This document shows positions 8,760 to 18,674 of a DNA stretch of 64,000 nucleotides, piece by piece. The translations under genes were made by a program, and so were the position numbers. Under the pieces are notes generated by a model. That model was not told where the DNA came from. It searched no databases and was given only the letters and a program-made list of their open reading frames with translations. Position 1 is the first letter of the stretch. Every line of letters begins with the position of its first letter. This DNA is from Candidatus Rifleibacteriota bacterium (lineage in GTDB: Bacteria; Muiribacteriota; Ozemobacteria; Ozemobacterales; Ozemobacteraceae), in assembly GCA_024710355.1 (NCBI GenBank), contig JANJUX010000009.1, positions 1 to 64,000 on the forward strand, written 5' to 3'.

Positions 8760-11700
8760 TTGCGATTCTGGCCTAAGAGTTTGTGGCGGGGCTGTTTTTT
8801 TGCAATTCTGTTACTGACCTGTGTAATTTTGCCGACTGAAGCGGCGGTTCGTGTCAACTCGATTCTCTGCTCAAAAGCAACGGTGTCAAAAGGGCAGACG
8901 GGTATCATCGTCAACATGGAAGTCGAGAATCTTGACGTCGGAAGCCCTGTTACCACCACCGTCGCGACATTGACCTACTCGTTCGGGCAATACGAAACGA
9001 CTCTCAATTCACCGTCTCTCCCGGCAATTATACCCGCTGCGGGTAAGGTAACCTTCAAGTTTACCGTCTCTGTTTTTCCGATTATCAATTCTGGCGTCTG
9101 CACGGTCAACGGCGCAGTTGAAACCTCTGGTGGCAATGACTCCGGTGCAGACCTGACCCATAAATGGACGGTGCAGCAGCCTGCCGAAGTTGTCGTTGCT
9201 TCGATTTTCGGCCCCGATGAGGTCACAAGAGGTTCTTCCGGCAACCAGGCGATCATGGATATCGAGCGCAGCGGCGAGGCCGATATTCTCATCAATTCGG
9301 CTGATCTGCTGCCGGTAACCCCCTCGAACTATGCAAACTGGAAAAAGATTTCTCCTGATTTTCCTCAGAATTTTGCCAAATCCTACTGGTGGAACGATAA
9401 CTGGTTCTACCGCAGGCAATTGACCATTACCAACCGTTCACCATCGATTCTTCCGAAAACCTATGAAATAAAACTGGTCTTTGACCATCAAAAACTGGTG
9501 AGCGAAGGCAAATCACTGGCAAATGGTGACGACATCAGGGTCGTCTATTTCAACGGGGTCAGCTTTTCACAGATAGAAAGATATCTCGACCCGCTCGCCA
9601 GCGGCTGGAATCAGACAGACACAACCATCTGGTTCCGTCTGCAGGAGGCGATTTCTTCCGCCCCCGGGGCCTCAGACAAATATGCAATATATTACGGCGC
9701 CGACGGCGTTACGGCGGCGAACCCGCCAGCCAATCCCGCCAATGTCTTCGTATTCTTCGACAACTTTGAATCCGGTGTCAATGGCTGGAGCCAGGGCAAG
9801 TTTCCGACCTACACGGGCGCAGGTTTCACGACAAGATGGCAACTCGGCAAAGACAATAACGGCGACGGTACAGCAGATAACGATGACCAGGGCCCGGTCA
9901 ACGCCCGCTCTGGCAACAATTACTGGGCAACTGACATTCTCAACAGGTATACCAATTCGGGCCAGGCAACCGCAGAAATGATTTCTCTGAGGTCTCCGAA
10001 TATCAATCTGGCGGGCAAGTTGAATCCCACGATGAGCTTCTGGGATTTTTATGACGTGGAAGACGGCGGCGCCTTCGATTATGGCGTTCTGCGGGTCTGT
10101 GAGGGCCCGGTCGCAGCCCCTCCCGCCGCAAATGGCACCCAGTTGCAGCTGCTCGAAAGTGTTTATCTCAATCAGCACGGCCCCTGGCAAAAACAGACCT
10201 ATTCGCTTTCGCCATCAGTCGGAAAAACAATTTACATAGAATTCACCTTTGGTTCTGACTGGGCAGAAAACGCTTATGGCTGGGCTGTCGACGATATGCT
10301 CATCCGACAGATAGCTTCCCCGGAACCGGATAACCCACTGTTGGGAGTCGAAGAACAGGTACCGCTGACCCCGACAATCAAGGTGTATTTCGACATAGAT
10401 GTTTCAGACAACGCTGTCTCCGGCAATGACATCATCGATGGTGTCGCCAGCGGAACTGAAGGCAACACCGGGCAGACCATATCAGACAATCATGCGACCC
10501 TGCCGCTTGAGTGGTTCATTCGCGGGCAGAATTTTAAAACCTACAGCAACACCTTTTACGCCTCGGCTAAGAACACTTTTAACATCGGTGAAACGATTTA
10601 TTGTAAGGGCACGGGCTATACACCCAGCGTTCCATGCATGGTCAAATGGCTCGATCCATCTGAAAATACGGTTTTGTCTGCCAAAATTTTTCCTGATACG
10701 GCCGGCAACATTTATTGCTCGCGCGAAATGCTGGGCACAGACCCCTCGGGCCAATGGCGCATAATTGTAACCAACGTTTCTGAGGCGATTGTACTGGCAG
10801 AAACGGGTTTTAATCTTAATTCGCCGGCCCAGCTCGTTTCTCAGATAATTTTGCCGGAAAAGGTTATCAGTGGTCAGCAGTTCACCATTGTTCACCGGGT
10901 CAGCAATGCTGGTCAAACCAGCGCTATCGGGGTAAATTCATCGGCTCTTGCGAGCTGGGGCTCTGGCAGTGACACAACAATATCAGGGCCGGTACCCACA
11001 TCGGTTACCGTCCCCGGCGGTGGTAGCGCTGAATTCGTCTGGACAGCGATTGCAGGCAGCCAGGGGCAATTGTCTTATCGTGGCAATTGCAGCGGCACGG
11101 TTGATGGTACAGCAAATACCGTTTCGTCGCCGGCGGTAACTTCAAATGTCTGCATCATCCTGCAGGAAAGCGTCTCTGTAACACTCGTCGAAGCTGACGA
11201 CACACTGATAAGTAAGGGGCAGACCGGCCTTCAAGAACGGGTCACCCTAAAGAACGCCGGAACAGCAGACCTGAAAATAACCGGCATCGATCTTTTATAC
11301 CACCAGGGCGCGACCAACCATAGCGACAAATATACCTCGGCGATTGTTCAACCTGACATTCCGGCAGTCCTGCACGGCAATCCTTTTCCGGCGTGGTGGA
11401 ACACCGCCTATTCCTACAGGCAGCGTCTGAGGATCACCGGAGATGCCAGGCACTATGCAGCCGGCTGCTCAGCAAGAATCGCCATCGACACCAGCAAATT
11501 CATAGCCGCAGGCCAGATGCAGGCCGATGCCGACGACTGGCGGGTCGTTTACTGGAACGATATTACAGGCACCTGGACAGAATTGAACAGAGACCGCATC
11601 GTAGACGCTGATGTAACCTGGTTCAAGCTGCAGCGGGATATACCGCCATTCGGCGTCGATGAGGGCTACTTCATATACTACGGTAACCCCGGCGCTACCA

Positions 11701-14700
11701 ATCCGCCGCGAGATCTTGACCAGGTCTATCTCTTTTTCGAAGACTGGGAAACCCCGGTAATGCCTGGCGACAACTACCACCGCTACAATAGAGGCAGCAA
11801 TTTTAATAATGAATGGTTCATGAACACCAGCGATGGGAGTAACACCGACGGGATTTATATCGCCAGAAATCAATTTGATGGTGCAAATCCTCTCTCCCGT
11901 GGCGCGCAATCTGTTTGCCTGAGACGCCTGGACTTTGGCGGCTCGGTTGCCAGAACTATCTTTGGCGAAGTGGCGCGCAGTATCGATACCCAGACTTACC
12001 CGGCGGTTAAGCTTTCATTCTGGCGATACTTCGATGATTGCAGCTGGGCTGCACCGAACATAGACTGGGCAAGCGTCATGTACTGGGACGGAACTGCCGC
12101 CCAGGACATCATTTATTACCCAGCTAACGGCCCGGATGACCAGTTATGGCATTACGAAGAATACGATCTGTCTGGCTTTGCGCCGAATGCCGCAGCCGGT
12201 ATTCGCCTCAGAGCCAATTTTTCTTTAGATGCTGCCAACAATAACGAGAGAATCGTGTTTGACGACATCAAGGCGATGATGGCGGCGCCCGACTGCATCG
12301 GCCTTGGCGAAGAAATCAGACGGCCGACAGAGTTGATTGCAACTTTTACGGTCGGGGTTCTGCCCACGGCTCCGGCAGGCCTTTATCAGCTGAACGCTTC
12401 AGCGACCTTGGTCAGTATCGTCGGTACCGGCACCCATGTCGATTTTGACGCCACAACCAAAGATTCCTGGACCGTTTCGAACCTTACTATTGAAACCTTC
12501 AGCGATTCAGCCATGACGGTAAAAGAAGAAAAATTTCCGGCAGACACAACTGTTTACGGCAGATTTTCGGGCTTTGCCCCGGGTGCTGCTACTGTCAGAT
12601 GGTATGATGGCTACCCGACCGGCAGCCTCATTTTTACCGACAACTCAACCGCTGACGCTGGCGGCAGCTTTTCCCTCAACAGAGCGATTCCGGCGGCCGG
12701 CAAAAATGGTGTATGGGCAATCAGGGTTATACAGGGCGGCATACAGGTTGCGACCGGTTCTTTCAGAGTCATGACCCTGCCGGAAATCGGTTCGATTTTC
12801 GAGATCACACCTGCCCAGACAACCGTCGGGGTAAAGTTCGATGCCAGACTGGAAGTAAAATCGTGCGTTTCTGCCTCAGATTTCAATTTTGCGACGGTTG
12901 GGGCAAACCCGCCAGGCTGGCAGGTAAACACACCGGCCAAAGTAACGGTCGTTAACACTGCCGCCTACGCTGCCAATCCATTGACCAATTATCTCGGCAT
13001 GGTCAGCACTGCCAATGAAACCCTGACCGCATCAAAAACGATCAGGTTCGAAGATTGCAGCTCTATCAGAATCAGCTACGATTATTCGCTGGTATGGGCT
13101 GGTGCCTGCAGCTTTTTTGTCGAATATTCCACCAACGGCGGCGGCAGCTGGACAGTTCTAACCGGCAAAACTACCGCAACCGGCGCCGGCAACTGGGTCA
13201 GAGAAACCCTTGAAGTTCCTGATTCTGCCGGAAATGCTGCGGCATTCTGCCTGCGCTTCAGGCTTGTCGCCCCCGGAGGAACCAACAGAGCCTATGTCGA
13301 CAATGTTTTTATTACCGCCAAGTCACCCAATATTGAGGAAGTAACCTTTCAGCCCCGATCCTGGATAAAAGATCCCACCGGAAGCGGTGATGCATCGATT
13401 GCTGGCTCGCCGTTGCCAGTCTCACAGACTGTTTCGGCCGGGCAATCGGCAGTTTTTTCTGCGGAATATATGCCTCTTACTCAAACAACAGCCGGCTCAA
13501 AATTCTATCTGCACGGCCCGGGAACCCCGGCATTACTTGCCAGCGGCCTGACAGCCTATTCTTCGAGGCAGCTGAATGCTTCTGACACTAAATCGACAGG
13601 GATTGCAATTCTGCTCGAAGAAATATCCGCTTCTCCGGCAATCCTTGACATGGGAAGTGTCGAGCCAGGTTCACAAAGCTCTCCAAAGCTCCTTACAGTT
13701 TCCAACACCGGTAATATCGGCCTGGAACACGTCGCGTGGGAATTTTACAACCTTGCGTTCGACCCGTATTTTATCCCAAACAGCGCAATTTCAGCCGATC
13801 CCGAGCAGATCGGCGCAATCGCTCAGGGCGGCAATACGGCAGCTGACCTGAGAATATCGATTCCGGCGGGAACCACTGCAGGAACCTACAAGGCAAATCA
13901 GTTCGTATTCGAAGACAACGACCAGGACGGAAACTCCATCGGCGAACCCATCGGCCAGTTCGAACTGCAGGTCACAGTACCTCAGGTTGAAAAAATCAGA
14001 GCCGCGGCAGACACTTTATTTCTCGGCTCTTTTCTTGCCGGCGAACGCACGGCCACTGCCACGGTTCTGGTAACCAATATCGGTAACGTCAATCTGAATA
14101 TCGTCAGGTTTGTTCCGGTAGATTTAAAGTCCGGCGCCAACACCATCGCCTCAAAAAGCTTTAACCTGAACCCCATTGCCCGTGGCTTTCTGGTTAAAGG
14201 CAAAAGTTATCTGCAAAACCTGTCGCTTACAATCCCGGCGGGCACACCTGCCGGCACCTATTCGGGCAATTGCTTCTTTCTCGATGATAAAAATGCCAAT
14301 TTTGCCTATGAAGTCGGCGAAGCCAGCGACGCCATTACCATCAGTGTTGAAGTCGGCACCAACGAGAGCTTTACTCTCTCGGCAGCTACAGTGACATTAC
14401 CTGATACCGCACCCGGGGATATCGGGGTCAGCGGCAATATCACGATAACCAACACCGGCAACATTCCATTGAACTACCTGCGTTATCAGGCTGTTGACCT
14501 GGTAAAAGGCGCCGGAACCATCGGAACCGAGTATGTTTCATTCTCTCCTGATCCGATATTGCCAATCAACGCCCCCGGCAATGCAGTATTTAAGGCTTAT
14601 GTGGTAATGCCTCCCGGCCAGAAGAATTTTGGGGGGCCGTATGCCGGTGCCCAGAGAATCTACAATGACAAAAACCAGAATGGTGTCTACGACATTGGTG

Positions 14701-17453
14701 AAGTAAATCGCACCTTTACACTTCAAATCGCACCAGGTGCCAACATGGGCTTCGTTATTCCGCAGGACGTCGGCAATCTGGGCGCAGGTCTGCCTCTTGA
14801 CACTGTTTCAGGCAAAATTGAGGTTATCAACATCGGTAACCAGCAAACCACCAAATTAAAATGGACAGTGATCAGCACCCTGACTTCTGGTGCAAACACA
14901 ATACCTGCCGGATTAGTTACGTTTAACCCGCCCAGTAACTGGAATCTTCAAAATGATGTGGGCGCAAGTGAGATGGTAACCATTTCCTTAACCATCCCTG
15001 CCGGGCAGACAGCCGGCACCTACATTGGCGAATGGCGGCTGCACAGCGACTCGATCAGCAATAATGGCGTCTGGAACGCCGGCGAGCCTTTTGAGACTTT
15101 CCTGATTCAGGTCGAGGTCGGGGCTGAAGGCATCGATATCATCGAGCCGTCACTCTGGCTCGGTGCCGTGAAGCCGGGCGATTCAACTTCTTCCAGCATT
15201 TTCAGCGTCAAAAATATCGGGGAAAGAAGCCTCACAAACCTGAAGTATGACAAGCCTGATCTGACCTCAGGGCTGCTGCCGCCCATTCCCGCATCAAGGC
15301 AGTTCTATTCTGCCCCTGACCCGATCGGGTTGATTGCCGGTGGCGTCACGACCGGCCCGTCAATATATCTGTCAGTGCCGAATAATACCTCACCGGGGAT
15401 TTATACAGGCTCTCTGATGGTCTATCAGGACGATAACAACAATGATGCGCGTGATGGTGTCGAAATCAGCGACACCATCAACCTCGGAGTCGAAGTCGTT
15501 TCGACACCGGTTCTGAAAATTGAACCGGCAATTCTCGATCTTGGTGCCGCCAATAAGGGCGAGACTGTTTCGAAACCCTTTGCAGGTATAAATGTCGGAA
15601 ATATTGACCTTGCAAAAATTAAATACATTATTTTTGAGATGGTGGACGGCGGAAATGTAATCCCGGTGTCAAGCATGTCTGTGGCGCTTCCAGAAACTCC
15701 ATGGGCCATACCATACACCGGTATGATCACCGAAAATGGCGCTTTCACCGTAAATACGACTTTTTCGACGCCGACCAGTAATTTTACCGGCGAAGTTCTT
15801 TTCTGGGAAGACAGCAACGACGACAACATCGTCGGTGTCGGCGAGGCGATGGACATTATTCAGGTCAAACTGTCGATCGGCAAAAAAGATCTGGCAGTTC
15901 TTGAGGACGAACTGAACTTCGGGGTTGTAGAAAAGGGCACTGGCTCTTCAGAGATGAAATTTACCGTCAGAAACACCGGTACAGTGGCATTATCGAATAC
16001 CCGAATTAAAACTGCGCCGCTTGTCGGGCCAGGTACAATTCCAACAACAAACTTTGTCTTCAGCTCTTCAGTCATTACCCCGCCAAACCTCAATCCAGGC
16101 GTCACCAGAGAAGTCGAAATGCATTTTTCGACGGATGCGGCCCTGCCCTCCGGGGTTTACTCGGGCATTCAAACCATCTATGAAGACATAAACAATAATT
16201 CTGCCTTCGACCCGGGCATTGACCCGCATGATAATGTAAACGTAATCGTAACCATAACTTCCGGCGGGGTCCTCTCTTATGAATTCGTTGCGAATCCTGG
16301 CGCGCTTTCGGCCACGATAGCAAGAGGAAAATCAAAGGAACTCTCTTTTAAACTACAGAGCCTGTGCAACAATATCATGACAAACATTGCGATTCAGGAA
16401 GCAAACCTTGCCTCAGATGCAACAGTTCTGTCATCTGACAACTTTTTCTTCACTCCGGCCGCCGCAATAGTTCTCGGTGCCTTTGCCATCAAAGACGCAA
16501 CCGCCACAGTCAACGTTCCCGCGAACCTGCCTGCCGGGCATTACGTCGGCTACCAGCGCGCAATCGATCTTGACCACCCCGCGGCTTTTTCTGACATTCT
16601 GCTGGATATAACGGTTCCGGCAACCATATTGAACCTGCCGGCAAACCTTGACATGGGCAATCTGCCTGCCGGTGCCACTTACCTCGGCCAGTTTCCGGTG
16701 CAGAATGCCGGTCTGAACGATTCAGACCTGTTTTTTACTTTTTCAGATTTTGTCGGGCCTTCGTTCACGATTCCAGCAGCATCGGCATCTGTTGTTATTC
16801 CGTCTTATTTTCTGGCAGCCGGAGGCTCTGTGGCTGCGTCTGTTTCGCTGGTCATCGGGAGCACCGTGCCCCCCGGCACCTATCTCGGAACCCTCACTCT
16901 CACAGACAACGATTTCCCCACGGAAACCGTTGCCAAGATGAGCATAACTTTTATTGTCGAATCTTCTGTTTCCGGCGTTGTTGACGCAGTGGTCCAGACC
17001 GTTACCAATGCGGAGGTTGCCAACAGTGTAATTCCCTCGGAAAATTACATTTTCAGTGCTTTTGTATGCGCAACCGACACGGTTAACGATATTTTTGAAG
17101 TGCAGTTACGGGTAAGAGAATGGCGTTATGACGACCCGACTACGCCGCTGGCGACGCACACAATAACAATTCTCGGCTCTACCCTGAACCAGAATCTCGA
17201 AAAATGGTTTCGCGTGAGCATGCCGTTCAGTTCGATCAATTCACCCGACCTCGGGAGCTTTACCTTTGAAATAACCGTCAAAAATGGTGATTCAGGCGAT
17301 ACGGCTCTCGTTGACGGCTGCCAGCTTGAAAAGGCCATAGATGACAATGGTATGACGACTACTCACCCCACGCCATGGACAAACGACAAGAACCTTGTGG
17401 CGCCGACCATGCAGCGTGGTCTTCAGAGCCCCGAGCCTTACTACTCATGGTGA
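8760..17453 (+). CDS. Giant secreted multidomain protein (2897 residues) with DUF2341-like modules and nine repeats
   Basis: The start is a TTG preceded by a strong AGGGGGAGG. A Sec signal peptide covers about residues 1-28. Ig-like/CARDB-like beta domains follow, with DUF2341-like modules at about 209-330 (WWNDNWFYRRQLTITN...YYGADG) and 876-1000 (WWNTAYSYRQRLRITG...YYGNPG). Each is followed by a jelly-roll-like segment starting FFDNFESG or FFEDWETP. From about 1622 to 2735 nine repeats of about 125 residues occur. Each begins with an LxLGxVxxG-type strand and an NTGN motif and ends with GTYxGxxxxxxDxNxN...GE, an EF-hand-like loop that could bind calcium. The last 160 residues look like another beta-sandwich. 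No LPXTG, PEP-CTERM or other sorting tail is visible. It is probably a surface or extracellular structural/adhesive protein. Confidence 0.85.
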   Translation: MRFWPKSLWRGCFFAILLLTCVILPTEAAVRVNSILCSKATVSKGQTGIIVNMEVENLDVGSPVTTTVATLTYSFGQYETTLNSPSLPAIIPAAGKVTFKFTVSVFPIINSGVCTVNGAVETSGGNDSGADLTHKWTVQQPAEVVVASIFGPDEVTRGSSGNQAIMDIERSGEADILINSADLLPVTPSNYANWKKISPDFPQNFAKSYWWNDNWFYRRQLTITNRSPSILPKTYEIKLVFDHQKLVSEGKSLANGDDIRVVYFNGVSFSQIERYLDPLASGWNQTDTTIWFRLQEAISSAPGASDKYAIYYGADGVTAANPPANPANVFVFFDNFESGVNGWSQGKFPTYTGAGFTTRWQLGKDNNGDGTADNDDQGPVNARSGNNYWATDILNRYTNSGQATAEMISLRSPNINLAGKLNPTMSFWDFYDVEDGGAFDYGVLRVCEGPVAAPPAANGTQLQLLESVYLNQHGPWQKQTYSLSPSVGKTIYIEFTFGSDWAENAYGWAVDDMLIRQIASPEPDNPLLGVEEQVPLTPTIKVYFDIDVSDNAVSGNDIIDGVASGTEGNTGQTISDNHATLPLEWFIRGQNFKTYSNTFYASAKNTFNIGETIYCKGTGYTPSVPCMVKWLDPSENTVLSAKIFPDTAGNIYCSREMLGTDPSGQWRIIVTNVSEAIVLAETGFNLNSPAQLVSQIILPEKVISGQQFTIVHRVSNAGQTSAIGVNSSALASWGSGSDTTISGPVPTSVTVPGGGSAEFVWTAIAGSQGQLSYRGNCSGTVDGTANTVSSPAVTSNVCIILQESVSVTLVEADDTLISKGQTGLQERVTLKNAGTADLKITGIDLLYHQGATNHSDKYTSAIVQPDIPAVLHGNPFPAWWNTAYSYRQRLRITGDARHYAAGCSARIAIDTSKFIAAGQMQADADDWRVVYWNDITGTWTELNRDRIVDADVTWFKLQRDIPPFGVDEGYFIYYGNPGATNPPRDLDQVYLFFEDWETPVMPGDNYHRYNRGSNFNNEWFMNTSDGSNTDGIYIARNQFDGANPLSRGAQSVCLRRLDFGGSVARTIFGEVARSIDTQTYPAVKLSFWRYFDDCSWAAPNIDWASVMYWDGTAAQDIIYYPANGPDDQLWHYEEYDLSGFAPNAAAGIRLRANFSLDAANNNERIVFDDIKAMMAAPDCIGLGEEIRRPTELIATFTVGVLPTAPAGLYQLNASATLVSIVGTGTHVDFDATTKDSWTVSNLTIETFSDSAMTVKEEKFPADTTVYGRFSGFAPGAATVRWYDGYPTGSLIFTDNSTADAGGSFSLNRAIPAAGKNGVWAIRVIQGGIQVATGSFRVMTLPEIGSIFEITPAQTTVGVKFDARLEVKSCVSASDFNFATVGANPPGWQVNTPAKVTVVNTAAYAANPLTNYLGMVSTANETLTASKTIRFEDCSSIRISYDYSLVWAGACSFFVEYSTNGGGSWTVLTGKTTATGAGNWVRETLEVPDSAGNAAAFCLRFRLVAPGGTNRAYVDNVFITAKSPNIEEVTFQPRSWIKDPTGSGDASIAGSPLPVSQTVSAGQSAVFSAEYMPLTQTTAGSKFYLHGPGTPALLASGLTAYSSRQLNASDTKSTGIAILLEEISASPAILDMGSVEPGSQSSPKLLTVSNTGNIGLEHVAWEFYNLAFDPYFIPNSAISADPEQIGAIAQGGNTAADLRISIPAGTTAGTYKANQFVFEDNDQDGNSIGEPIGQFELQVTVPQVEKIRAAADTLFLGSFLAGERTATATVLVTNIGNVNLNIVRFVPVDLKSGANTIASKSFNLNPIARGFLVKGKSYLQNLSLTIPAGTPAGTYSGNCFFLDDKNANFAYEVGEASDAITISVEVGTNESFTLSAATVTLPDTAPGDIGVSGNITITNTGNIPLNYLRYQAVDLVKGAGTIGTEYVSFSPDPILPINAPGNAVFKAYVVMPPGQKNFGGPYAGAQRIYNDKNQNGVYDIGEVNRTFTLQIAPGANMGFVIPQDVGNLGAGLPLDTVSGKIEVINIGNQQTTKLKWTVISTLTSGANTIPAGLVTFNPPSNWNLQNDVGASEMVTISLTIPAGQTAGTYIGEWRLHSDSISNNGVWNAGEPFETFLIQVEVGAEGIDIIEPSLWLGAVKPGDSTSSSIFSVKNIGERSLTNLKYDKPDLTSGLLPPIPASRQFYSAPDPIGLIAGGVTTGPSIYLSVPNNTSPGIYTGSLMVYQDDNNNDARDGVEISDTINLGVEVVSTPVLKIEPAILDLGAANKGETVSKPFAGINVGNIDLAKIKYIIFEMVDGGNVIPVSSMSVALPETPWAIPYTGMITENGAFTVNTTFSTPTSNFTGEVLFWEDSNDDNIVGVGEAMDIIQVKLSIGKKDLAVLEDELNFGVVEKGTGSSEMKFTVRNTGTVALSNTRIKTAPLVGPGTIPTTNFVFSSSVITPPNLNPGVTREVEMHFSTDAALPSGVYSGIQTIYEDINNNSAFDPGIDPHDNVNVIVTITSGGVLSYEFVANPGALSATIARGKSKELSFKLQSLCNNIMTNIAIQEANLASDATVLSSDNFFFTPAAAIVLGAFAIKDATATVNVPANLPAGHYVGYQRAIDLDHPAAFSDILLDITVPATILNLPANLDMGNLPAGATYLGQFPVQNAGLNDSDLFFTFSDFVGPSFTIPAASASVVIPSYFLAAGGSVAASVSLVIGSTVPPGTYLGTLTLTDNDFPTETVAKMSITFIVESSVSGVVDAVVQTVTNAEVANSVIPSENYIFSAFVCATDTVNDIFEVQLRVREWRYDDPTTPLATHTITILGSTLNQNLEKWFRVSMPFSSINSPDLGSFTFEITVKNGDSGDTALVDGCQLEKAIDDNGMTTTHPTPWTNDKNLVAPTMQRGLQSPEPYYSW

Positions 17454-17497
17454 TGCGCGCACCTGGAGAGCATAATTACTGACAGAACAACGGCAGA

Positions 17498-17526
17498 TTG
17501 ACAGTAAACGATAGTTCTGCTACAAC
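17498..17526 (+). promoter_or_regulatory. Promoter of azlCD
   Basis: A perfect TTGACA (17498-17503) lies 17 bases from TACAAC (17521-17526), and the -10 is extended by TGC. The predicted start is about 45 bases before azlC. Confidence 0.65.
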
Positions 17527-17577
17527 AGGCGGACGGAAACAATCACTGCATTTTCAGCCAAAGCAAGAATCGTTCAA

Positions 17578-18276
17578 ATGAAGCAGAGTTTATTTTGTGG
17601 TATGCGTGACGGTATACCAGTGTGCCTGGGTTATATCGTCGTTTCGATGTCGTTCGGCATGTTTGCGGTTGCGCACGGCATTCCGGCTTTTTCGACCATC
17701 GCTCTTTCGATGACCAATATGACCTCTGCCGGGCAATTTGCCGCGGTCAATCTTGCCGGGGCCTGTGCATCCTTTACCGAAATCGGCTTTGCAACGGTTG
17801 TCGTCAATATCCGCTATGCGCTGATGAGCCTGGTTCTGTCACAAAAAATCGAAAAGATGTCGTTTTTAAAAAGAATGCTTCTGGCGGCCGGCATCACCGA
17901 CGAGGTCTTCACCATTGCCTCGACCCGCGGCGAAAAAGTCAGTTTTTCCTATATGGCCGGGCTGATCATCACGCCATACCTTGGCTGGTCGCTGGGCACG
18001 ATTCTGGGCGCAACCGTCAACTCGCTGATGCCGGTCTCGGTTGTCTCGGCCATGGGAATCACCCTTTACGGAATGTTCGTGGCCATCACGGTTCCGGTCG
18101 CGCGCGAAGAGCGGCCTGTGCTGTATACCCTGCTGATTGCAATTACCCTGAGCTGTATCTTCAAATACGCCCCGGTTATATCGGCTCTATCGAGTGGCTG
18201 GGCAATCATCATTGTCACGCTTTTTACTGCTACGCTGGCGGCATTTCTCTTCACCGTCGATGAGGAACCCGCATGA
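17578..18276 (+). CDS. azlC: AzlC family branched-chain amino acid exporter, large subunit
   Basis: This 232-residue inner-membrane protein has the AzlC opening GMRDGIPVCLGYIVVSMSFG and a row of hydrophobic helices, including the NIRYALMSLVLS segment typical of the family. AzlC and AzlD together export branched-chain amino acids (or related compounds such as azaleucine). It overlaps azlD by four bases (ATGA), the usual arrangement. The Shine-Dalgarno sequence is weak, and an internal ATG seven codons later is an alternative start. Confidence 0.9.
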   Translation: MKQSLFCGMRDGIPVCLGYIVVSMSFGMFAVAHGIPAFSTIALSMTNMTSAGQFAAVNLAGACASFTEIGFATVVVNIRYALMSLVLSQKIEKMSFLKRMLLAAGITDEVFTIASTRGEKVSFSYMAGLIITPYLGWSLGTILGATVNSLMPVSVVSAMGITLYGMFVAITVPVAREERPVLYTLLIAITLSCIFKYAPVISALSSGWAIIIVTLFTATLAAFLFTVDEEPA

Positions 18277-18578
18277 GTTATTTAACCGGTGTAATTCTGG
18301 TGACTGCCATCGTTACCTATCTGGTAAGAATGCTTCCCATCGTTTTTTTCAGACGGGAACTATCGTCGCGGCGCTTGAAGGCCTTCATGTATTACATTCC
18401 CTACGCGGTGCTCGGCTCGATGACTTTTCCGGCCATACTGGAATCGACGCGCAGCACCCTCTCAGCCGGCACCGGCTTTCTGGTCGCAATTCTGCTGGCC
18501 TATTACAACCGCGGCCTTCTGCAGACTGCGCTCGGCGCGGCAGCAGCAGTCTTCATCGTCGAATACCTGACCCTTTAG
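18273..18578 (+). CDS. azlD: AzlD family branched-chain amino acid exporter, small subunit
   Basis: This 101-residue protein has three to four membrane helices and the family pattern TYLVRMLPIVFFRR near the N-terminus and YIPYAVLGSMTFPAIL in the middle. It is translationally coupled to azlC and completes the two-component exporter. No terminator is evident downstream. Confidence 0.9.
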   Translation: MSYLTGVILVTAIVTYLVRMLPIVFFRRELSSRRLKAFMYYIPYAVLGSMTFPAILESTRSTLSAGTGFLVAILLAYYNRGLLQTALGAAAAVFIVEYLTL

Positions 18579-18674
18579 CGCCGAAGGTTGTAGTCTTTTG
18601 CAACGGCGGGCGTAGCTATACGCAAAAATTTTCATTGAACTGGTTCGAATCCTCACAGCCATTTTCAGAGAATA

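Noticed and set aside
18600..18665. tRNA-like T-loop GGTTCGAATCC after azlD
   Set aside because: Only the loop matches; the T-stem pairs fail beyond two base pairs and no anticodon or acceptor stem can be drawn.
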